Source of the DNA: Marthasterias glacialis
Taxonomy: Eukaryota > Echinodermata > Asteroidea > Forcipulatida > Asteriidae
Reading direction: 5' to 3'
DNA: 64,000 nt
NCBI GenBank assembly: GCA_911728455.2
Contig: OU452233.1
Span: forward strand, 14,017,214 to 14,081,213
The position numbers were made by a program, and so were the translations under genes. The notes beneath the pieces are model-generated. The model was given only the letters and a program-made list of their open reading frames with translations, made no database searches and was not told the DNA's origin. This document shows, one piece after another, positions 58,301-64,000 of this stretch. Positions within the stretch are counted from its first letter, which is position 1. Every line of letters starts with the position of its first letter.

Positions 58301-61300
58301 ATCTATTGTTGTATCAAAAGAGTTACTTGCTGAAACGGCGTCCAGTGGGATTTCACATTTCAGCCTGAATTCCCGATCTTGCCCCTTCGGCACTCTATAA
58401 TCGTTGATCAAATAGATGCGAATGAGAGCTTTCAAATAACACCTCATTAAGGCCTGTAAGGTAAGTATTTCTCAACAAATGTTTAAGACATCACATCACA
58501 CTGACATCATGGCTGATGTTTCAGTTGTCTTTGCTTTAATGCCATACCACTATTTTCAAAAACTGTCTGATTCTGGCATGGGGCATCACATATGACAGTC
58601 CATTTTTTTTTTTTCATTATGGTTTTTCACTCTACTTCTGCATTTGCATCAAAGATTTTGCTTCTTTGTTCCACAAAAAAGTCAGACAAAAGGACAGAGG
58701 GAAAAAAAATCAGCAATTTTCTTTGACATTACAAATATACAAATATTGAGTGGTTTAGAGTGGGATGGGAGGAATATTGTCGCAAGGTAAAATTTAGACT
58801 GTTCCATTTCACAAGGCAAAATGGAACAGTCTAAATTTTACCGAGCGATAATATTCCACCCATTCCTAGAATTAAGGCCACTCAATATTTGTTTTACATA
58901 ACTGACGTATAGATCCTTGTAATTTGATGAATTTTAACAATAAATTTGACATTATTTGTATTTGTGTTTGGTTGAATGACATACCAACAATGCTAAGAAT
59001 TAATATAAATCAAATCACAACCTTTTACACAGGTGCTCTTTTGTTTTAACAGCGGCGCTCTACTGTTCAAAACCATTGGGAACAAGGATGATCCTAACTG
59101 CTGAATGGGAAATACTATTACCCATGGGCGAATAGGACATTTTGATCACCGATGCAGATTGGAGTAATAGTGAATGTCACATGATGTAAGTTCCACCAAT
59201 CAAATGAAAAGGATCTGTATGTCGGTATGTAAGTAATAAACTGCAAGGGAAACTGACTGGGTACATTCTAATTTAAATTGGGGTGAACAAATAAAAATTG
59301 ACTAGAACGGATTTGAACCTGCGACCTCCAGATTAATGTGCCAGCGCTCTACCAACTGAGCTATCTAGCCCTTATTATAAATCTTAGAAAAGACAATTTA
59401 CCCGAGCAGTGATGACAACAACTGTGAACTATTTGGATTTTTTCTCTCAATCATCGCTTGTATCATGTTTGGAAATGTTTGAGAGACCGTTTAAAAAACA
59501 GGCATCTTGCTAACAATTTGGACTGGAACACACTGTTTTTGGTACGAACTGTCTGTAAAACACAGAATCATTTCACGAGTGGACTAGTGAAAAATTTAGG
59601 ACATAGGACATGTAAAACATTACTGTCCTTTCACATGAAGCTCGATTTGTAATCTCACAAACTTTGAGAAAGTTTAGCAAGAATTGTTGATCTTTTGTCA
59701 TGTGAACAGGGCTTGAAATGCCAAACTAACCATGCCAGCATAGTGAAGTACACCAAAAGCAAGACCACCATCTTTGGGCGCAAAGTAGACATTCTTGGCC
59801 TTGACACCGAGTCCGCTGTGAAGCTTGGTTGCCATGGATTTATCGGTTCCTCTGGGAAAGTGACTCTCTTCATCAATCAGCGCAATGATGCCAGTATGTC
59901 GCTATGGCAACAACAAGAAGACAAATCATTAGATATGCAAGTTAAACACTTATCAATAATTTAAAAAAGTCACTAACTCACACTGGCATAACCAGACATT
60001 TTCATTTGGGGGTGGCGCAAGTGGGGGCAAGCAGGGGCAAAGACATACTTTGGGGGCTATTTAATCTATTGAACCATCTGCATTTTGTTCGATCTCATTT
60101 GGGAGGCAAGAGGGGGAAGGGCAAGAAGGGGAGGGGCAAGGGTTCAGAGCTGGCGTGGGGGGGCCTCTGATTACACCATTGCCAACTCCCCAAATACGTA
60201 TTATCATTCTATTATTCATTCCAGTAAATTATTATTAATTTTGTACCTCCAAAAAGAGATCCAGACATGGTTTATTGTTGGTGAAGTTAATCTTGTCCAG
60301 AGCGATGCCTTCTCTCTCACAGTCGTCTTGCTCCTTCAAGAAAACGTGCTCATTGAAGAAGTTCTGAAACTGCTCGTTGGCGAGATTGATGCAAATCTGC
60401 AGCAAAAGAACAAAAAAGTCATTTGAGATGCTGGACAATGTAGTCAGGATAAGGAAATATATTAGAAACTAAAACCAGGGTTCAATTTAACAAAAATTGA
60501 AAGGTAATCTACCATATATTTATGAATATTGTTTTAAATGGTTCCTTGGTAGTTTCTGCTTAATATCCAGAGCCAGGGCCAGAGCCAGAAACAGAGCCAA
60601 ATTTTGAGCCAAAGTCAAAGCTGTAGCCAAGTCTGTAGCAAAAGTCACAGCAGGAGCTGGAATCAAACCCGAGCCAAAGCCAGAAACAACGATGAATGAC
60701 AGAGCTAGAGTCCGAGCCCAAGTCCATGCCACAGCTATAGCTGGAACCAAAGCCAGAACCTAAGCCGGAGACAGGTCATGAGCCATATACTGAGCCCAAG
60801 TCCAAGCCACAGCTGGAGCTGGAGCCAAAGCTAGAGCCTAAGCCAGAGACAGATCAAAAGCCAGAGACTGAGCCCAAGTCCACGCCACAGCTGGAGCTGG
60901 AACCTCAGCAAGAGACAGATCATGAGCCAGAGACTGAGCCCAAGTCCAAGCCACTGCTGGATCTAGAACCTCAGAAAGAGACTGAGACTGAGCCCAAGTC
61001 CAAGCCACAGCTGGATCTGGAACCTCAACAAGAGACTGAGACTGAGCCCAAGTCCACGCCACAGCTGGAGCTGGAACCTCAGCAAGAGACAGATCATGAG
61101 CCAGAGACTGAGCCCAAGTCCAAGCCACAGCTGGAGCTGGAACTGAGGTCAGAGCCTAAGCCAGACTTGTAGCTTGACTTGAGCCTCGGACAGAGCTGGT
61201 TACAAAGACTTACAAAATTGTAAACACATGTGAAATGAACAGACGGCTTCCTGGTCATAAAGTTCAACATTCCTCTCACTGAACCCTGTTTCCTTACCTG

Positions 61301-63308
61301 CTCAAAACTATTCTTATTGAAGTTCTCAAATCCAAAGATGTCAAGCACGCCAATCTCATAGGCACTTTCGCTTTCCTCTACCGGTTGAAGGAGCTGGTTG
61401 ATGTTGTTCACCACCCAGCTGAAGAGACGACTGTAGATTGCTTTGGCTAGAGCATCTCGGCATTCTTCTGCCTGTTCTACGGTGCGCACTTTAGTAATAG
61501 CTTCACCTGGAGACGAAATATAGTCATTTATGTGATTAATTTTATCATGCCATGCTGACAGGGTAGCTTTACTATTTACAAAGGACTACCCTTAAAGCCC
61601 CAGCTCAACACTGGTAAGAAGAAAAACATAAATGTTCACAGATTTACATATATCTTACATGGTATAAAGATAATGATGGTAGAAAACTTTCCTTGAAATA
61701 TTTTTGCCTGAAGAGTTATTGTTTTTAAATAATAAATACAACAAGATCCAAAAACAGTTTTCGTCTCAGTGCCACGAAAACTCTGCCTTTATGAATGCGT
61801 ACAAAAATGCTGAATGCAATGTTACCGTTTTCTTGCAAACGAAAAAACAAAATGAGCTGACATTTTCACAGATTGGTTTTATTACATATATCTTGATTTG
61901 TTCAAAGAATAGAAGCATTTACAGTCAGTTTACCAATGTTGAGCTTGGGCTTTAATGTACGGTTTATACTTCCGACAAATGTGAATCAAATTTCAAAGGT
62001 GCGAGTGGCGCGATTAATTCGCTGGAGATGGGGAAATCTTATTCTTCAAAAAAACAATGTTCATACTTTTGACTGTCATTCAACTTGTGCAATCCATTAT
62101 GCCAATTGATAAAAATAGTTTGCAAATCTTAGTTTCTTAACCTTTGACCTTAGATGTTTACCTCTGGTATATGTGGTCTCTGACATGATGGCCCCTCCAA
62201 GCTCATCCGAAGACACTTGAAGGAGAATGGAGACTCTCTCTAAGACCTCTTGGTTGACAAGACGTGCCATGTCTGTGTCTGACTGGGTGAACTTTAGATC
62301 GCCAAGATGGAGGACTGCCGCCAGGGTTCGGAAAAGACTGTCCTCATCCTGGAAAGACACCATAATCAGACAAATTCCCACTTAACCATCTCAGAATATT
62401 TGTATATTTGACCCTCCTATTTTCTGTAAACTCTGCTAGTAAGTTGATCTACTATTCAGAACCATTCAACTGCACAGGTTCTGTATGACGGAGCAACTGT
62501 GCACAGCACTATCTGTGTAATGTGTGGATGCAATCACCACATGATATCAAATTGCAGGCTGGCATAGTTAATCTATCATATAAAACCACAGTGGATGATA
62601 TTGACTGGTCAGACAGTAGGAGGGTTGACTGTGCACTGTGTAGATGCATTCACCACAAGATATAATATTGCAGGCTGGCATATAGCGCATCTATCATTCA
62701 AAACCACAGTGGATGATATTGACTGGTCAGACAGTAGGAGGGTTGACTGTGCACTGTGTAGATGCATTCACCACAAGATATTATATTGCAGGCTGGCATA
62801 TAGCACATCTATCATTCAAAACCACAGTGGATGATATTGAATGGTCAGACAGTAGGAGGGTTGACTGTGCACTGTCATGACTGTGTAGAAGCATTCACCA
62901 CATGATATAACATTGCAGGTTGCCATAGTGCATCTATCATTCAAAATTAATGGATGATATTGGTTGGACAGTAAGAGGGTTGACTGTGGACTGTGTAGAT
63001 GCATTCACCACATTTTTGTATTTTGATGGTGTTTTAATTGTAACATACGCCTTCAAACATTCTCGGATGTAGAGGGCAAACTACAATTGTAATAAATTTG
63101 TATTACAACTTATGGCAGGCTGGCATAGTGCATCTTTCATTCAAAACCATGGATAGTCAGACAGTAAGAGGCCTGACGGATGAGAGATTTTGCTGGACTT
63201 ACATCTTTTGAGAAGCCAATATGGCGGAAACAATCTCGCACTGACTGGAATTTCTGCCGGGATGCTGTGTTAACAGCTTTTCTCACGTCATGGCCTTGAT
63301 TTAAGTAC
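31860..63308 (-). CDS. Unconventional myosin with proline-rich, WH2-like and espin-like tail, 17 exons, 5' partial
   Basis: Exons in transcript order: 63308-63203, 62348-62162, 61506-61298, 60396-60247, 59901-59731, 58071-57996, 57272-57097, 56322-56248, 54594-54389, 53101-52999, 52274-52175, 48350-48229, 41978-41878, 37123-35349, 33952-33827, 33226-32850, 32099-31860. All phases match, giving 1,432 residues plus TAA. The P-loop and switch I are outside the window. Visible: HLG motor core, an acidic residue near the TEDS site (RGEAIT), RDALAK, switch II DIFGFE, relay, a basic loop, actin-binding HFIRCIKPN, converter, and one IQ motif ([14 protein letters not shown]). The tail has tyrosine motifs YAPM, YVPM and several YGN, an FPPPP EVH1 ligand, PPPPPG profilin-type runs, a WH2-like [11 protein letters not shown], and three basic W-K modules. 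An actin-based motor that also binds actin regulators is inferred. The class is unassigned; class III or XVI relatives are possible. Confidence 0.88.
32440..32660. repeat. Hairpin element
   Basis: aaatattgactgctttatctcgtggcgtagtaaaactagtcac..gtgactagttttaatacgccactcaaagcagtcaatattt. A long inverted repeat in a myosin intron. Confidence 0.85.
32850..33226 (-). CDS. Myosin exon 16 (Pro/Lys-rich tail, first W-K module)
   Basis: A 377-nt exon: [35 protein letters not shown], and finally [20 protein letters not shown], the first of three W-K modules. The acceptor is cttgtag, the donor gtgagg. Confidence 0.83.
33595..33815. repeat. MITE copy
   Basis: Inverted ends ggcaaccaactgcactg.. and ..gtggttggcctgtaaattgcttggtgtgacac, same family as 28225 and 48005. 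Confidence 0.6.
33827..33952 (-). CDS. Myosin exon 15 (WH2-like)
   Basis: Encodes [20 protein letters not shown], then [13 protein letters not shown]. The helix-G-x-x-L-R-P-T layout fits a WH2 monomeric-actin binder, just C-terminal to the poly-proline as in WASP-type proteins. Confidence 0.8.
35349..37123 (-). CDS. Myosin exon 14 (large tail exon: tyrosine motifs, proline-rich)
   Basis: A 1,775-nt exon, about 592 residues. From the N-end: YAPM (37092-37081), a [15 protein letters not shown] stretch, an acidic region, YVPM (36639-36628), FPPPPPM (near 36540-36560) and basic EKIRSRP segments. Then LYGNI/LYGNV/VYGNL/LYGNL/LYTNI within a Q/P-rich zone (36042-35677), PPPPPG runs (35440-35560) and a closing [12 protein letters not shown]. 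YxxM is a PI3K p85 SH2 ligand, YxN a Grb2-type SH2 ligand, FPPPP an Ena/VASP EVH1 ligand. Phosphorylation itself is not shown by sequence. Confidence 0.88.
38145..38345 (+). repeat. 28-bp tandem repeat
   Basis: acagtaaaaactaaaccaagaccaaaac-type units, degenerate and interrupted by A-runs. Confidence 0.85.
38518..39105 (+). repeat. TTAA-type non-autonomous element, copy 3
   Basis: Same internal blocks as 775-1372. The right end is ..aggaactggTTAA. Confidence 0.72.
41878..41978 (-). CDS. Myosin exon 13 (linker)
   Basis: Encodes [20 protein letters not shown] and GGQAQER, acidic. It has no recognisable domain. It was placed by phase (0 in, 2 out), a good gtaaga donor and an open frame between two certain exons. 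Confidence 0.75.
44741..44868. repeat. MITE, 128 bp
   Basis: Inverted ends ccatggatttcacaaaactagtccta / tagtcctagcgctttgtgaaatccaccc, with repeated taggactagt inside. Confidence 0.88.
45255..45680 (-). repeat. Dispersed repeat, copy 3
   Basis: Carries both the aatagaccgattgcgcgac end and the inverted cagcaaggctcggtataaatgctcac end, so it may be closest to full length. Confidence 0.7.
46165..46550 (+). repeat. 135-bp tandem repeat, three copies
   Basis: aaagttgcaaccctaaa recurs at 46203, 46338 and 46472 with surrounding ttctatacct blocks. Confidence 0.88.
47755..47960 (+). repeat. SINE
   Basis: acacttgtgtccttgagcaagacactttaccataattgc, then the ccttcggatgggacg body. Confidence 0.7.
48005..48185. 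repeat. MITE copy next to myosin exon 12
   Basis: Inverted ends cacacaaagcaatctttacaggcaac / gttggctgtaaaattgcctcgtgtaac. It ends about 45 nt from the exon's donor side. Confidence 0.75.
48229..48350 (-). CDS. Myosin exon 12 (second half of IQ)
   Basis: Completes [14 protein letters not shown], a textbook IQ motif for calmodulin or a light chain. [12 protein letters not shown] and an acidic end (GDAVLE) follow. The donor is gtaagt. Confidence 0.9.
49490..49830 (+). repeat. tRNA-derived SINE, near full length
   Basis: tRNA-like head gtctcggccgagcgctctagca.., B-box gtgggttcgaatcccgg, the ccttgggcaagac body and a later ggagtatgcagca duplication. Confidence 0.75.
50855..50960 (-). repeat. Dispersed copy of the 118-bp unit
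   Basis: accctcctactgtctgaccattcaatatcatccac, inverted relative to 62585-62640. Confidence 0.8.
51478..52121 (+). repeat. TTAA-type non-autonomous element, copy 4
   Basis: Same blocks as copy 1, ending ccggcggcaactggctaa. Confidence 0.72.
52175..52274 (-). CDS. Myosin exon 11 (motor end, first half of IQ)
   Basis: Encodes [20 protein letters not shown], equivalent to GKTKVFL and the lever base, and ends IVTCQK, the start of the IQ motif. Confidence 0.9.
52440..52690. repeat. G/C-run dispersed repeat
   Basis: ctgggaggggggatctgcgggg..cctggcctggccacaccgct with a long C-run near 52632-52650. Confidence 0.55.
52700..52835 (+). repeat. Dispersed copy of the 118-bp unit
   Basis: Ends ..cagtggatgatattgaatggtcagacagtaggaggg. 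Confidence 0.8.
52999..53101 (-). CDS. Myosin exon 10 (converter)
   Basis: Encodes [23 protein letters not shown]. It is the converter leading to the W-x-x-G-K-(T/S) step. The donor gttggt is weak but keeps phase. Confidence 0.87.
53435..54050 (+). repeat. 34-bp minisatellite, about 18 copies
   Basis: Unit ttttggttcaggccgattgtggctgcaatgggca. Because 34 is not a multiple of three, all three plus frames stay open and give similar spurious peptides. Confidence 0.95.
54240..54345 (+). repeat. SINE fragment
   Basis: gtggctaagtcatcaggatgtgggtacgaatctcgg, then cacttgtgtccttgagcaagac; ends about 45 nt from myosin exon 9. Confidence 0.7.
54389..54594 (-). CDS. Myosin exon 9 (actin-binding helix, SH1 helix)
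   Basis: Encodes [40 protein letters not shown] and EEFIKR. These are hallmark actin-binding and SH-helix motifs. Confidence 0.96.
55145..55360 (+). repeat. 45-bp tandem repeat, about 4.5 copies
   Basis: gtcgactaaagtcgcctatgg plus taaagaagagggggtatgag. Open on both strands by chance. Confidence 0.93.
55616..56218. mobile_element. Non-autonomous DNA transposon, about 600 bp
   Basis: Inverted ends tgggtcactccatgaaagtg / ccaccttcatggaatgaccca. Internal gatgtaacagggacatc motifs recur in both directions. Confidence 0.85.
56248..56322 (-). CDS. Myosin exon 8
   Basis: Twenty-five codons, [20 protein letters not shown].. ending LFHFK, before the strut and actin-binding helix. The acceptor is gttaacag, the donor gtaaaa. 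Confidence 0.82.
57097..57272 (-). CDS. Myosin exon 7 (basic loop 2 region)
   Basis: Encodes [10 protein letters not shown], then a Lys/Arg/Ser-rich stretch ([14 protein letters not shown]) and [13 protein letters not shown]. It sits where loop 2 contacts actin and is longer and more basic than in many classes. It is poorly conserved but phase-consistent on both sides. Confidence 0.8.
57718..57838 (+). repeat. TTAA-type element, 3' end only
   Basis: Ends cgacagcaactggTTAA; matches the last 120 bp of copy 1. Confidence 0.75.
57996..58071 (-). CDS. Myosin exon 6
   Basis: Encodes [20 protein letters not shown], the V-x-Y..G..EKNRD block. The donor is gtaagt, phase 1. Confidence 0.92.
58105..58595. 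repeat. Family B element with nested hairpin
   Basis: The outer ends match 19230-19520. The inner 58160-58400 hairpin (gattatagagcaccgaagg / cttcggcactctataatc) also occurs in part at 26165-26345. Confidence 0.7.
58738..58895. repeat. Hairpin element
   Basis: caaatattgagtgg..ggtaaaatttagactgttcc pairs with ggaacagtctaaattttacc..ccactcaatatttg. Confidence 0.92.
58897..59232. mobile_element. Shorter copy of the 12496-13005 element
   Basis: ttacataactgacgtatagatccttg and its inverse caaatgaaaaggatctgtatgtcgg. The interior is shared, including acaggtgctc..gcggcgctctac. Confidence 0.75.
59265..59370 (-). repeat. tRNA-derived SINE head (not a working tRNA)
   Basis: The minus strand reads agctcagttggtagagcgctggca..ggtcgcaggttcaaatcc. 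The acceptor, T and anticodon stems mispair, and the same body follows as at 16385-16500. Confidence 0.7.
59731..59901 (-). CDS. Myosin exon 5 (lower 50-kDa domain)
   Basis: Fifty-seven codons with [18 protein letters not shown] and [12 protein letters not shown], the conserved LLDEE..FP..TD block. The donor gttagt is acceptable. Confidence 0.92.
59975..60175. repeat. G-rich dispersed repeat
   Basis: cactggcataaccagacattttcatttgggggtggc..ggcgtgggggggcctc, related in style to 7320 and 52440. Confidence 0.5.
60247..60396 (-). CDS. Myosin exon 4 (relay helix)
   Basis: Fifty codons, [19 protein letters not shown].., the relay helix, then KPCLDLFLE. The donor is gtacaa. Confidence 0.93.
60556..61170 (+). 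repeat. Hexamer-derived minisatellite (gagcca-type)
   Basis: Built from gagccc/aagtcc/aagcca/cagctg hexamers, with higher-order 54- and 66-bp units at 60880-61140. It lies in the myosin intron between exons 3 and 4. Confidence 0.9.
61298..61506 (-). CDS. Myosin exon 3 (TEDS, RDALAK, switch II)
   Basis: Encodes [25 protein letters not shown] and [20 protein letters not shown]. The DIFGFE switch II is intact, which argues for a working ATPase. Confidence 0.95.
62162..62348 (-). CDS. Myosin exon 2 (motor, HLG)
   Basis: Encodes [20 protein letters not shown] and MSETTYTR. The VLHLG block is a standard myosin landmark. The donor is gtaaac, phase 1. Confidence 0.93.
62510..63170 (+). repeat. 118-bp tandem array, about five units
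   Basis: ccacagtggatgatattgactgg recurs at 62587, 62705 and 62823 (118 bp apart), with decayed units to 63170. Confidence 0.93.
63203..63308 (-). CDS. Myosin exon 1 of window (motor)
   Basis: Encodes [21 protein letters not shown], matching the HYLNQ and iGFs segments of myosin heads. The acceptor on the minus strand is ttcccag, the donor gtaagt. Confidence 0.88.
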
Positions 63309-64000
63309 CTGGGAAAAAAACGAACATGAATAAGACTACCGTTCCTGAATAAGAAACGCTATTTGCAATAAGACGAAATGGGCATGATACATTAAAAAGG
63401 AAAAAAAAACTGAGTGGAAGAGAAGGGTCTCACTTGAGAAAATACATTGAAAAGGAAAAATAATTAACTGCAAAGTACTCCAGCATGGAGATCAGTGAAA
63501 CAGTGACGTCATCTCAGAAGGGTCTATTCACTTGGCTACAAAATTCTCCCAAACCTTTCAACATGCAGTTGTAGTCAATGGCTGTATAATGACCATGCAA
63601 TTATCACAGTGGGTATTTCCCCAAAACCATCTAAAACAAGTCTTGCGTAACCACAATCAACTTGAAATCTGGCTTCTACCCAGTTTAAAAAATGATGAAG
63701 TTCGCAATGCCAAGTTTGTTAGAGGCATGTGATCAATATGTAAACTAGGTCTCAGACGTTTATCAATCGTGTTTAATGGTCTTATTTCATGAGAAAGCAG
63801 TTTCAACAACAATATATAGCTGCGATCAACAAACAGCCAAATGAAGACAGAAAAAAATCTAATTTTGGAAAATGGAAAGATGTTAAAACTTCAGAAAATC
63901 AAGAACCTGTAGCCAACTTTACATAAATTAGAAACTATCTACCATTGGAATTCTACATATAAAGCCTGGTTCATACTTCACACGAATTGGGCATGCAAAG
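63309..64000 (-). other. Myosin intron at window end
   Basis: No exon recognised. The upstream motor exons (P-loop, switch I) must lie beyond 64000. Confidence 0.6.

Noticed and set aside
59285-59370. tRNA gene on minus
   Set aside because: The anticodon, acceptor and T stems pair poorly, position 33 is not U, and a SINE body follows.
60838-61128. Trp/Ala/Ser repeat protein on minus
   Set aside because: Low-complexity hexamer array in a myosin intron.
1-64000. CRISPR arrays, rRNA genes, operons, telomeric TTAGGG arrays
   Set aside because: I looked and saw none; the tandem repeats here have no spacer structure.

Overview
This is animal nuclear DNA: split genes with GT-AG introns, dense short interspersed repeats and no bacterial-type operons. 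The gene content (telomerase, an unconventional myosin, an NHL-repeat protein, a piggyBac transposase) and the style of the repeats suggest a marine deuterostome invertebrate. An echinoderm, perhaps a sea star, is my best guess, but this is inferred and not proven.

Plus strand, about 445-24713: the C-terminal two thirds of telomerase reverse transcriptase (TERT). I can join 19 exons with matching splice phases. Together they give 699 codons including the stop, running from the end of the RNA-binding domain through motifs T, 1, 2, A, B', C, D and E to the thumb and the TGA. The N-terminal exons lie before the window. Its introns hold an apparently complete piggyBac element (8499-11453, TTAA on both sides), an intronless antisense NHL gene (14681-15577), two repeat arrays that multiply 3' splice-site-like sequences, a 24-bp minisatellite, a LINE 3' remnant and several tRNA-derived SINEs.

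From 24714 to 31859 I see no gene, only repeats and AT-rich sequence. TERT and the next gene converge across this gap.

Minus strand, 63308 down to 31860: an unconventional myosin, 5' truncated by the window end. Seventeen phase-consistent exons give 1,432 residues plus a stop. The order is: second half of the motor (switch II DIFGFE, relay, actin-binding region, converter), one IQ motif, a linker, and a very large tail exon. That exon carries YxxM and YxN tyrosine motifs, an FPPPP EVH1 ligand and profilin-type poly-proline. A WH2-like segment and three basic W-K modules resembling the espin actin-binding module follow. I regard this motor plus actin-assembly tail as the most interesting object in the window. 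Its introns contain minisatellites, MITEs and SINEs, including a 118-bp array that also exists as single dispersed copies.

Exon limits were placed by eye from conserved protein sequence, GT/AG dinucleotides and phase continuity. Repeat families were recognised by comparing copies within this window, so their names are descriptive only.
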